NCBI GenBank assembly: GCA_024036415.1
Contig: JAMWET010003587.1
Location: 141,244 to 205,243, forward strand
Direction: 5' to 3'
Length of the DNA: 64,000 bases
Origin: Prochilodus magdalenae
Lineage: Eukaryota > Chordata > Actinopteri > Characiformes > Prochilodontidae
Both the position numbers and the translations under genes were made by a program. Shown here in pieces: positions 53,790-64,000 of this stretch. The stretch's first letter is position 1. Each line of letters starts with the position of its first letter. The notes under the pieces are model-generated. The model had not been told where the DNA came from and did not search any database. It was given only the letters and a program-made list of their open reading frames with translations.

Positions 53790-56240
53790 GCTACAGCATC
53801 TCCATCCTATCCTCAATGTCTCACCATTCAGCCTCTTCTCACAATCCTCACCCTAGGGATTCAGCATCTCCTTACTCTCCTCACTGTCCAGTATCTCCTT
53901 ACTATGCCCGACATGCGCACCACCCAGCTTGTCCTCACTGTTTCTTCACTATCCTTTCCATTTATACCAAACATACCTCATACCTTTATACCTCTCTACC
54001 TTCCTCACCAACAGTACCACCCACCATCTGCTCATCATCCTCACCAACCTTAACATTTATCATTTCCTCAATATACTACCCATTCATAACCAACAGCATC
54101 TCCCCACCATTCTCACCATCCAACTTCATCTACCCATTCTCACCATTCTCTACCCCATTACTCCACTTCTCTCCACCAATTCTCACCATTCATCTCATCC
54201 CATTCTCACCATCCAACTTCATCTACCACATTTCACCATCCAACTTCATCTAACCATTCTCACCATCCAACTTCATCTACCATCCAACTTCATTCTACCT
54301 TCCACCATCCAACTCCATACCCCATTTCCACCATCAACTTCATCTAACCATTCTCACCCCACCATCCAACTTCAGCATTCTTCACCATCCAACCATCTAC
54401 CCATTCTCACCATCCAACTTCATCTACCCATTCTCACCATCCAACTTCATCTAACCATTCTCACCATCCAACTTCATCTACCCATTCTCACCATCCAACT
54501 TCATCTACCCATTCTCACCATCCAACTTCATCTACCCATTCTCACCATCCAACTTCATCTACCCATTCTCACCATCCAACTTCATCTACCCATTCTCACC
54601 ATCCAACTTCATCTACCCATTCCCACCATCCAACTTCATCTACCCATTCTCACCATCCATCTACCCATTCTCACCATCCATCTACCCATTCTCACCATCC
54701 AACTTCATCTACCCATTCTCACCATCCAACTTCATCTACCCATTCTCACCATCCAACTTCATCTAACCATTCTCACCATCCAACTTCATCTACCCATTCT
54801 CACCATCCAACTTCATCTACCAATTCTCACCATCCAACTTCATCTACCCATTCTCACCATCCATCTACCCATTCTTACCATCCAACTTCATCTACCCATT
54901 CCCACCATCCAACTTCATCTACCCATTCTCACCATCCCACTTCACCTAACAATTCTGACCATCTAACTTTAATCCAGTCATCCAGTAATCTTTGTTAAAG
55001 CATGTAATCCAGCATGTAATCTCCTTACCGTCCAGTATCCTTTCCAAACATAATTTCCCTACCATTCTTATTTACCAATGCTCCCCATTTTTACCAAACA
55101 GCAAACTTACACCATCCTCACCATCCAATACCTTCTAACCATCCTGACCATCAAGCTTTCCTGCCATACAGCAAGCTTCATTTAACCTTGTAATCCAGGA
55201 TCTGATCACCATCCAATATTCTCTCCATCCAACATTTCCCCACCATTCTTACCATCAACACCCTTTATCATCCACCATCTGCTCATCATCTTTACCAACC
55301 TTAACATTTACCATTTCTTCAATATACTAGCCATTGATTCCAAATAGGATTATGACACCATCCTCACTATCCAGCATAATTTAACCATTCTCACCATCAA
55401 GCTTTCTTACCATTCAGCAATCTTTGTTTGCGCATGTAATCCAGGATCTTACCCACCATTTTTACCACCAACGTCTCCTTATCTTCCTCACCAATATTAC
55501 TGTCCACCATCTGCTCACAATCCCTGCCAACATTAAAACTGATAATTTCCTCAATAGACTCCCCATTCTTACTACACAACAAACCCATACCATCCTCAGC
55601 ATCCAACATCATCTGACCATCCTTACCATCCAACATCAATCTTCATTTAACCTTGTAATTCAGGATGTCCTCACCATCCAATATCCTTTCCATCCAACAT
55701 TTCCCCACTATTCATTGACATCACCTTATCTTTCTCACCAACCTTACTATCCACCATCTGCTCATCATCCTGTTCTACCATGACATTTATAATTTCCTCA
55801 ATATACTACCCATTCATACCCAATAGCATATCCATGCCATCTTTACCATCCAGCATCTTCTCACTATCCAGCAATCTTCATTTAACTTTGTAAAATAGGA
55901 TCCTCTCACCATTGAACATCCACTATCTGTTCATCATCTGCAACCTTTACATTTATCATTTCCTCAACATGTCCCCCGTTTTTACCAAACAACATGTTCA
56001 CACCATCCTTACCATCTAGCTTTCATGCCATCCAGCATCTCCTCAGTATCTTCACTCTACCTTGTAATTCAGGATCTCCTCCCTATCCAGGATCTTTGCC
56101 ATTCAACACTTCCTCACAGTTTTCACCATCTAGCATTTACCTACCATTCAGTGTTTCCTTACCATCCAGCATCCTCTTCACCTTCCTCACCATTTTCATC
56201 CAGCATCACCTCCACACCACTCTCATCTATGACCAAACTG
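53790..56240 (+). repeat. degenerate satellite with about 240-bp higher-order unit
   Basis: A phrase of about 100 bp containing CCACCATCTGCTCATCATC, AACATTTA, ATTTCCTCAATATACTAC and CACCATCC is repeated with its start at 54021, 55272, 55504, 55751 and about 55918. The spacing of the middle copies is 232 and 247 bp. Inside each unit, shorter phrases like CTCACCATCCAGCATCTC recur. A 27-bp block (next entry) has expanded inside the first unit. It is heavily diverged and non-coding. Confidence 0.85.
54110..54965 (+). repeat. 27-bp minisatellite, about 30 units
   Basis: The unit has CTCACCATCCAACTTCATCT followed by ACCCATT. Shortened 21-bp variants lacking AACTTC occur at about 54650, 54670 and 54860. 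Homogeneity is high in 54400-54940 and lower at the left edge, which suggests recent expansion from inside the array. The open frame of 345 codons is a consequence of the 27-bp period. Confidence 0.97.
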
Positions 56241-57500
56241 TCAGTGCCATCTCTTTCTCTCGTTCTCTATGCAACATTCTTTCACTGTCACCATGCTCTC
56301 CTTACAGTCCTCATGTTTTCCTCTCATCAAACCTGCCTTCTCTTTTTCCCTGTTCTTGTTTTTGTGATGATTTCTTGTCCTGCATCCCCGCATCCCTCCC
56401 TGTGATATTCCACAGTGTCCCCAACTCACTCTCTCTGTCTCTCTCCCTTTCTCTCTGACAGACTCATCTACAGACCAGATGCTTTCTCCATCGCCGCTCT
56501 GCCTGCACCGGCAACTCTCTCTTTTCCTTCTCTCTAGTTGTTGTGGTTTGTCACTGTGGTCACCCGTCCTGGTAATCCGTTATATTCCCACCCTTCAGAA
56601 TCAGTCTGCATTTTCCCCCAGTCAACCTTTTTTTTTCTTACTGTCAATATGGTCACATTCCTCTCCCCCCTGCTCTCCTCATCTCTTTCTCTTTTTGTCT
56701 TCATCTCCATAACCTTCCATCCAACATCCCTGCCTATCCCCATCTCTCTCTCTTTCATTCTGACAGACCCATCACTTCTCTATCTGGTCGGATTCCAAGC
56801 ATCACAGGCCATCCAGTCACTTCACGGCCCAGTATATCCCCACCTCTTTCCTCCTCCTCTCTTTCTTTCTTTGACAGATCCCGTTTTAGGCCAGATGCTG
56901 TCTTCATCACCTCTCCTTCCTTAAATCCTCATCTGTCCCTCTCCTCAACCTTTTCTTTCTACTTCTCTCTGGCGTTTATTTTGTCATTGTGGGGACCTAG
57001 CATCCTTGTATACACCCTTTCAATGTCATCTGTCATTCTCTTTGTTTCCTTATCTCTATGTCTCTTCAGTCTTCAGCCCTCACTAACTATTACGTCTTCC
57101 AGTTCTCCGTTTTTAGGTGTCTGCTGTTTTTCTTTGTCTCTGTGGTCCCAATTCCCATGTATCCCTACTTCTCTCTGTTAGTTTTCTCCTCTCTGTCTTT
57201 ATTTTTCGTCTCTATGCCAGACACTTTGTCCATCACTACTTTCTTGCACTCCATCATCATCTTCCCATCCCCTCAACCTTTACTCTGTTTATTTCCTCCA
57301 TTTCTAGTCCATCTGCTCACTGCTTTCCTTCATGTCAACCTTTTCTTTTCACTGTTAGTCTTTGTCACTGTGGTCACATCTCCGCACCCCCTGCTGTATT
57401 CACCAGTCTTTTTCCCTCCCGCCGAGCGTCCACTATATCCCCCATCTCCCTTTCTCTCTCTCTCTGGATCTACATTTCCTTGGGTCAGTGACAGAGAACC
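56241..57500 (+). repeat. pyrimidine-rich decayed tandem region
   Basis: C/T-rich sequence with recurring phrases: TTTGTCACTGTGGTCACCC (56549), TTGTCATTGTGGGGACC (56980), TTTGTCTCTGTGGTCCC (57133) and TTTGTCACTGTGGTCAC (57360), each followed within about 20 bp by a TAT...CCC motif. A GACAGAC/GACAGATC phrase precedes a CAGATGCT phrase at 56457 and 56873. These mark an old tandem repeat of about 150-250 bp. Ser/Leu/Phe open frames in several phases are artefacts. Confidence 0.7.
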
Positions 57501-58330
57501 GCAAATGGGTTCTGAACCAGTGCTCTCCTGACTTGCCGCTGCTTTTCGGAGGCAGAGGGACTGCCATTGCTAGTGACATGCCTGAGCGCTCACTGCGCCT
57601 GGTGTGCTTCATTATGTCCTAGCCGCTGGATCCAGTCTTCCTCTCTTTCTCTCTCCCCCCACCAACCCCATCACCTCTATACCAACCCCCACTACCGCCT
57701 GGCTGCCCGTGCTGAGACAGCCCCTGCCACTGATGCACTTACACCATTGCAAAGGTTTTTAGCCCGAGAGGAGCCAGTCAGGCCGCATTTCTCCGCCTCC
57801 GATCAAAGACACATTTCTTTGTCAGCTTGGCCCTCCTTTCAGCCCGTGGCGTGTTTGGGGAGGTAAACTAGCTGATGGAATTTAAAAGTATAAATGTGGA
57901 TGTGAATTATCACACCTCCGTAAGGCGCTGGCTGCCACATCGGAACGCCTGTGATTGCCCGTGTCCTGCGGTGAGGGAGAGCAGTGGCTGTCCATTATTG
58001 ATGACATCCATCAGGGCGGTGGGGGTACAGAGGGAAGGGAGGGGGGATAAGTGAGGTTTTTTGGGGCTGTGACTGCATCACTACTGCTACAGCAGAGCTT
58101 TGTGGAGCTAATTACAGCAGGGCACCAACTCTGCTGCCTTTTTACTGCTTCTTAGCTGCTTCTTTCTTTCGCGGGTTTTGTTGCCCATTTGTTACAAGCA
58201 GGGCAAAAATATTCATTCATACCACAAGCCATTAAATTACCAAGCAAAGCCTGTGTTAGCAGTTCCCTCATTTTTGCACCCTGCGATCCTGTGCAGGGCC
58301 CAATCTCCCAAAAGCACAATTTAAAGATTC
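57501..58330. other. single-copy non-coding DNA
   Basis: A G-rich segment lies at 58014-58075 (GGTGGGGGTACAGAGGGAAG, GGAGGGGGG). It is repeat-free and otherwise unremarkable. No exon is recognised. Confidence 0.4.
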
Positions 58331-58500
58331 AAAGAACATTTGCATAATTTAATGGTCCTGTGCCGGTTTATAGGTTCTTCCTAGAGCCTTTATGTTATAT
58401 GAAGGTTGTTTAAACTTTAAAAAGGTTTGCCGCTCACACACATCTCCTTGGTTCTCCAAAGAACCATCAATCGAAAGGTCCTTTTAGCGAACCCAGATCT
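58331..58500. repeat. GGTTCT/AGAACC palindromic element, fragment
   Basis: TATAGGTTCTTCCTAGAGCC, then TTGGTTCTCCAAAGAACCAT and AAAGGTCC resemble the palindromic element at 8.4 and 14.4 kb, in decayed form. Confidence 0.5.
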
Positions 58501-59704
58501 GCCAGCACTGAGGGAATTCTTTGCATAGCACTGTAGTTTAACAGCGCTGCATTCACAAGTTTGAATTGGATTTGTGGAATTGCATTGGAATTATGGTGGG
58601 AAAGGCAGTAGGACCCTCTGTACTCGTTTTCTTGTTGTTGTGCGTACTAAGTCTGGACCTAGTCAAAAAATAGAACCACTTGCCATCCATGAATCCCAAA
58701 AACCTCAACATCCAGTTTATCCTGCTGCTGCAGTTGATGGCCAAAATTGGGAAAATGGAACTCCTGAAGGAGGTGGAGATGGTTGTATTTAAAGCAATAT
58801 AATTTCCAGTTTGCCACTGGAACGCGTTTGTGAACGCAGCATCACTTGGTCTTTCATACTACCTGGCTGCAATACTAATTATGAATACTCTACTATGAAA
58901 AGTTACATGGGTGATATAACTTAACAATACTCTGCCAGCTTTAAATGTTGGTGAACAAGCAAGCTAGCTTGGTTTGGCTAACACTATAAAGGTTACATAT
59001 CTTCCCCATCCTGGCAGGTGTGCATTAACTCATTTCACACTTTCAACTTTCCACATCCAGCCCAGCCCATTTACTTTGCCAAGGAGAAGCAGCATCCGCC
59101 TTTATAGAACCTGTGAGATGGAGAAGGATGGAAATAAAGGGGTGGATAAAACCCGCTTTGGAGTGCAAGTAATTGGCATTACGCATTCATCATCCCTGCT
59201 TGATCTTTGGGAAATGAACCCAGTGCTATGACTGGTCGAACTCTACTTCTTTTGTTTTTCGCTGTTGCCTCTTGCAGTTAGGCTTGAGAAACGTTCAACT
59301 GAACTCGGAGGTTATAGTGACAAATCACCACAGCACTATGTGTACTTGCTATACAAACTGCAAACGTGTTTTGCAGCTATGCATTAATAAGCCATTATGA
59401 AACATTGATTTCAAACTTTAGATGCACTCATCATGTAATAACAGTTAACACATTCATGTTGCCTGCAGTATTATAACTGGACACTGGAAGGTATTTACAG
59501 AGGTGTTTTCTCTAACTAGAGCAGTGGTCCATCTCTCTGCATTCTGTTCCAGTGAACTCTGGTGAGGTATGCTGCACTATCCATTCCCAGAGCCATGATT
59601 GCACGATTCGTTCATTCTGTAACATGACTGTTTCAAAATATTGCGTGACCGCCCGTGTTAAGTTTCATAATAGTGGAACTGGCAAAGAACTGGCAAACCT
59701 GCTT
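58501..59704. other. single-copy non-coding DNA
   Basis: No recognised feature. Confidence 0.4.
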
Positions 59705-60256
59705 CAGAGTTTGTATCCAGGGAACAAAAAAATAAAAAGCAGGAAAACAGATAAAGCTAGTTATGTTGCAAACCAGCATCCAGAACGTGAAGTAAGGAAC
59801 TGTGCAGCTGAGCCACAGGTCAGATGGAATTTGAGAGCAAACAATAGACAATGAGCCCAGAATCCACCCCCGGTGTGGTATTAGGGCAAGTGCACCAAAG
59901 GCCTTCAAGGCACCTGAAGCTCATTTTGAACAAAAACAACTTCTAGCTTCACAATGGTGGAGAAAGAACTGATTTGGGCAACATGTGCTGTACTTTACCC
60001 TTTCAGTGTTTGTATCCAGGGGAAATAATAAACACCAGCAAATGGAGAAAAGCTAGCCATGTTGCAAACCAGAATGCAGAAAAGTGAAGTAAGGAATTGT
60101 GCTAATCTACCACGGCATGGATGGAATTCTTGTGTATAAAGTAAACCAGCAACAATGAGCCATTTCCCCTCAAGCGAGCCTGGAATCGGTCCTGGGTGCG
60201 CACTCAGGGAAAAGTGCGCAAAAGGCCTTTAAGTCACCTGAAGCTCATTTTGGACA
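59705..60256 (+). repeat. diverged tandem duplication, period about 300-325 bp
   Basis: GTTTGTATCCAGG (59709), GCTAGTTATGTTGCAAACCA and AAAGGCCTTCAAGGCACCTG with AAGCTCATTTTG (59898-59928) recur as GTTTGTATCCAGG (60008), GCTAGCCATGTTGCAAACCA and AAAGGCCTTTAAGTCACCTG with AAGCTCATTTTGG (60221-60253). The second copy runs straight into a SINE. No coding content is evident. Confidence 0.85.
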
Positions 60257-60425
60257 CAGGGCGGTTCTAAGCTCGCGGTTAAGGAACCAGTCCTGTGACC
60301 AAGGGTTGCTGGTCCGATTCCCTGAACCAACAGGGAAGACACCTAACTCCCAACTGCTCCTCAGGCGCCATGGATAAGGCTGCCCACTGCTGTGGGTGCT
60401 CACTGTCCACTTTTCACTGGATCTA
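60257..60425 (+). mobile_element. tRNA-derived SINE (family S2)
   Basis: GGGCGGTTCTAAGCTCGCGG begins a tRNA-like head. The B box is GGTCCGATTCC (60310-60320), one base from consensus, while the A box is degraded. The body has GGGAAGACACCTAACTCCCA, ACTGCTCCTCAGGCGCC and GATAAGGCTGCCCACTGCTG, then GTGCTCACTGTCC, a body well known from fish SINEs. The 3' tail is truncated. Confidence 0.8.
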
Positions 60426-61071
60426 AATCCCAATTCTAAAAAAGTTCAATTACTCGAAATTTGGGCCATAGAACATTAAATTCATATTTTCATATTTCAT
60501 ATTTTATCTACATTTCCAACCAAACCCAAACTTTTGGGCAGTAATTCCACGCTTCTAAAAAGACTCATGATTAGAGCCTTGCTCTTAACCAAATATAAAC
60601 TTTAATTGTGTCCTAATGATGGCAGCAAAAGTGATCAATCTTTATCAGCAGCTCTGTGTACTTAAGTTCTTCATGCATGGATTAATCAGTGTCTTTCAAA
60701 CAGAAGGAGTGATCAATGTTGAGCGCTTGTGGTCCCCCTTCACTGTCCCGTCCGTGTCTATGGGGGATCACACTGAATAAACATCACACCCTCGCCATGA
60801 CGTTTGATTTATCTTCATTTATGCCTCTGACAGCTGTTCATCGTTTCCAATGACTTTGTCACACACGTCATGCATGTCACAGCATGCCGCAGGACGCACA
60901 CGCACGCATACTCGCGTACACACGCATGTGCAGAAGTCTGACAGCGCCTGACTGATCGCGTCTAATTTCTTTTAGCTTTATTAGAGAGATAATGATCAAC
61001 ACCAGCTCTGCTAGCACTGCTCTCTCCTCTAACAGTGGGAGGCTTGGACGTGGAGCACACTTAGAGATCCT
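60426..61071. other. repeat-free non-coding DNA, candidate regulatory element
   Basis: It contains GATTAATCAGTG, CTTTATTAGAGAGATAATGA, CACGTCATGCATG and GCACGCAT/ACACGCATG words. It lies next to the purine-rich tract. No exon is recognised. Confidence 0.35.
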
Positions 61072-63180
61072 CGAAGAGAGAGACCGAGAAGTAAATGAGA
61101 GAGGGGGAGAGAGAAAGTAGGAGAGAAAAAGAAAGAAAGAAAGTTAGAGGAAATACAGATGGACAGAGAAAGAGAGAGAAAGGGAAGATAGACAGTGAGA
61201 GAGATAAAAAGACAGAGTAAGAAAAACTGAAAGGAATAGAAGAGAGAAAGACGAGAAGAAAGAACAAGGGAAGGAGACACAGAGAAAGAAGAACGTGAGA
61301 GAGCGAAAACAGAAAGAGACAGTAAGAGAGTAAGAGAAAGAGTAGAGTGAGGAGAAGAGATGAGAGAGAAAGAGAGGAGGTGAGAGGAGAAACAGGAAAG
61401 ACAGAGAGTGAGGGAAAGAGAAGTGAGAGATGAAATTAAAGGGAGAGTATAATGAGAAGAAGAATAGCAGAAGGCAGATTGTCAAAAAGAAGAACATTCA
61501 GACGTCGTACAAAAAAGTGAGGAGGGGAGAATGCTGGGGGAAGCAAAAAACGAAAAGAAGAACACTCATTTAAGTAGTGAGGTAGAGAGTGCAGGAGGAA
61601 GGAAGAGAGGAGGAGGAAATAACTAATGAGTCTAAGAGAAGGAACAGAAAGTCCTGAGGACGGGGGGGGGGGGCCAGAAGTAGATCATTTCCAATGTTAT
61701 AAGAGAAAGTGGATTAAGCACGACTGAGAAGTGAGGAGAGAGGAGAGGGACTTGGAGGGAAAGGAACCAAGAAGAAGAAGAACGTTTGTAGACTAAAAGA
61801 ACTGCAGAAGTGCTAGTGAGGATGGAGGGATGAGAGTACAAGATCTTTAGAAGAGGATTAGTGAAGAGAAACGAAAGAAAAAGAAAGACAAAAAGAAGTT
61901 GAGGACGAAGGGAATGCTGGGAAGAGAGAACAACTGAGAGACGGTTTAGAAAGGGGTTGATGAAGGGTGAATTTATTGTTGATTGACCTGATGAAAATGA
62001 ATGATGACTGTTGAATGATGATAGTTGGTGAGGAGGTAGCAAGGGGTGAGATGATGGAAAGGATGATTGTGAATGAGTGATGGATGAATGAAACTCTTGA
62101 ATGAATTGAAATGAGGATTGATGATTACGTGATGAATGATGAATGTTGTGTGATGCGAGGTGTGATCAAGGGGGTTGAGTTTGATGATGAACAATAGGGA
62201 GAGGAGAGAGAAAGCAAGGGGAAAAAATAAAACGAAGGAGATGGAGATTAAAAGGAAAGGGGAAAGGGGGGAAAAGGAAAAAAGATAGCGAGAAAGAAAA
62301 GGGAAAGAAGAGGGGACGGAGAGAAGGCAGATGTATGAGAAAGGAGAGGCGACCACTAGGGGGAGAGAGAGAGACCGATGAGAACGAGCAGGTGAACAAG
62401 GAGAGGAGATGAAAGAGCAAGAGCAGGAGGAGAAGAAGATAAAAGAATAACACGAAGAAAGAAACTTAAAAAGAAAAGAACCAATACAGCAAGGAGGAGG
62501 ATAAACAAATGACATAGTAAAAAAAAGAATCAGGTTTGCGGGGGTCAAGGAGGAGAGAGGAGTGAGAGCGAGGTACGAGAGAAAGGAAGTAGAGAAACCA
62601 GAGAGAGAAGGCTGGGAGGGGAGATTCAGAATAGGAAAGAGAGAGGAGGACCTAGTGTAAGGCCGAACGGAGGAAAAAAAAAAAAAGTAACAATGTGTAA
62701 GAAGTAAGTGTATCACCAAAAAAGAACAAGGAAAAAAAAAAAAAAACAGAAAAAGAGAGAGAGAGAAAAGAAGAGTAGGAAGAGACAAGGAGAGACAAGA
62801 GGACGGCAAAAAAAAAGAGCAGAAGAAGTAGGAGAAAGTGCAACAAACAAAAAAAAAGGACCAAGAAAGTAAGGACAAGAAGAGGTGTATGGAGAGACCA
62901 AATAACGATAGAAGAAGAGAAAGGAATAAGGAGAGAGACAGACAGAGAGAAAAGAAAAAGTAGAAAAGAGATAGAGGGGAAAGACAAATGAGCGAGAAAG
63001 AGGGGGCGGGGAAAGATGGGAGGGGGAGGAGAGAGCGGAAAGAAAGAGTGGAGGGACGAGAGACGGGCCCGAGAAGGAGAGAGAGGTGATGGAAGAAAGA
63101 GAAGAGAACGAGAAAGAGGGGGAGGGAGAGTGAACAGAGAGAGGGAACCACATCCTGAATAAAAGGGCTGAAAGAAAGAT
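61072..63180 (+). repeat. 2.1-kb purine-rich tract
   Basis: The + strand is overwhelmingly A and G (GAGAGAAAG, GGAAAGAGAA, AAGAAGAAG), with pyrimidines appearing singly. At 61970-62180 it changes to a TGATGAA-rich, less pure block (ATGAATGATGACTGTTGAAT, GATGATGAAC). G(10) and A(12-14) runs occur at 61663, 62674 and 62733. The minus strand reads open for up to 392 codons of Leu, Ser and Phe, which I treat as an artefact. A tract of this length could form triplex or other non-B structure. Confidence 0.93.
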
Positions 63181-64000
63181 TTTAAGAGCGAAAGTGAATC
63201 GATGGCCTCCAGAAGCAAACAGCAAACAACTGATAGATGCAGGCGGACTGGAGGGGTAATTAATTGGCACCATGGGGGTCTTCGGCATGGGGATAGAGAA
63301 AAATGTGACAGATAATTAGGACGTTGGGTGATGTCAGACGCGGGGAAAAAAAGGGAAAGAAAAAGCACGCTCCTGCTACAGGCTACACAGTCGATGGACA
63401 GAATAAATAAGTCAATAAAATAAACAAAGCCACCGTGCTCCGAGTGCTTATGCACCGGGATAATGCAGCAGACTGCCGAACGGCCCCAAACGGCCCGGAA
63501 CGGGGGAGCATAGCCGGTCCGCGCAGCCAGTCTGCGCAGCCTCTGAAGAAATGAAACATTCAAAATAAATACATTCTCCGGGAGAGGAATATGTAATACC
63601 GCGCCGGGGAACACAGGGGTTCTGGCCAGTCTTCTGGAGCCACCAGCCTGGAGGGCTCTGAACAGGGATGGCAGGGGGTAGGTGTGTGTGTGAGGGGGGG
63701 GTCAGGTGGGCACCGTCCAGTGACAGAGCCATAAACACTGCTCATTTCGACAGGATATTGAGGTGCTGGTGTTAACAATGTAACTCACATATCCCAGCCC
63801 TGCAGAGCCAGAGCCGGAGCTGATCTGCACCTCAATCAGGTTAGCTCCACTCCGGAGACCGGCACAGCCTTGCAGTCTTGCACACATTTACATAAGAATT
63901 TACCGTTCGCGGATTTCACCGCTGTTACACCACCGTGGCTTTGATTTCAGCTTGTGAGGTGTACGTCTGTGTGTAGCGTATCCAGTTCAGGCCTTTGTAA
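63181..64000. other. non-coding DNA with CpG-richer segment
   Basis: CpG dinucleotides cluster at 63475-63540 and 63575-63605 (CCGAACGGCCCC, CCCGGAACGGGGG, CCGGTCCGCGCAGCC, ACCGCGCCGGGG). GTAATTAATTGGCACC lies at 63256. No open frame here has a recognisable domain. The segment might be close to a promoter outside the window. Confidence 0.35.

Noticed and set aside
53929..54966. 345-codon open frame with nine-residue repeats, resembling a repetitive protein
   Set aside because: It equals a 27-bp DNA repeat read in frame. Reading stays open only because 27 is divisible by three, and unit-length variants of 21 bp also keep phase.
2886..54966. The idea that several arrays with periods of 21, 54 and 27 are coding because all are divisible by three
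   Set aside because: The periods of the other arrays here (4, 5, 104 and about 240) show no such preference as a group, and three arrays are too few to exclude chance. None carries a start, splice or domain signal.
61973..63614. Minus-strand open frames of 392 and 320 codons rich in Leu, Ser and Phe, resembling membrane proteins
   Set aside because: They derive from a purine-rich tract whose complement almost never makes a stop codon. Overlapping frames are open too, so composition alone explains them.

Overview
This is vertebrate, almost certainly teleost, genomic DNA. It carries degenerate Tc1/mariner transposons of kinds common in fish, tRNA-derived SINEs whose 3' tail matches fish L2-type LINEs, LINE 3' ends, palindromic short elements and abundant microsatellites. 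There are no bacterial-style genes, operons, CRISPR arrays or phage signals. The mix of short DNA elements resembles otophysan fishes (characins, catfishes and relatives), but that is recall rather than something the sequence proves.

I found no host protein-coding exon that I can support. The open frames are either low-complexity translations of tandem repeats or remnants of transposases and a LINE reverse transcriptase. The window reads as a gene desert or a long intron. Several stretches are rich in TAATTA-type AT-core motifs and free of repeats (around 5.5-6.2, 11.8-12.4, 13.2-13.6, 17.1-18.3, 33.8-34.4, 37.0-37.3, 41.2-41.9, 51.0-51.4 and 60.6-61.0 kb). They are candidates for conserved non-coding regulatory elements, which only alignment to other fish can test.

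Layout. 0-9 kb: single-copy DNA with an old 21-bp minisatellite, a degraded Tc1 element and several short inverted-repeat elements. 10-17 kb: two copies of one internally deleted Tc1 family, a LINE 3' end and a very well preserved 534-bp Tc1 deletion derivative. 18.7-20.6 kb: a 1.5-kb ACTC-based satellite followed by a dispersed repeat. 22.6-31.3 kb: Tc1 relics, including one split by a LINE insertion with a readable junction. 31.7-38.7 kb: mostly single-copy DNA with a duplicated 190-bp segment, then a duplicated pentanucleotide block. 39-49 kb: Tc1 relics carrying or abutted by SINEs, and composite short elements. 51-57.5 kb: a 54-bp minisatellite, a two-level 27-bp/240-bp array and a pyrimidine-rich tract. 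59.7-60.4 kb: a diverged 300-bp tandem duplication ending in a SINE. 61.07-63.18 kb: a 2.1-kb purine-rich tract. 63.2-64 kb: CpG-richer DNA that may approach a gene beyond the window.

No genes cooperate here. The story is sequential transposon insertion, internal deletion and tandem-repeat growth. I did not find a convincing new biological system. The best leads are the two-level satellite at 53.8-56.2 kb, the long purine tract, the non-autonomous Tc1 family with a shared deletion, and the candidate conserved elements. Family names A-E below are my own labels for this window.
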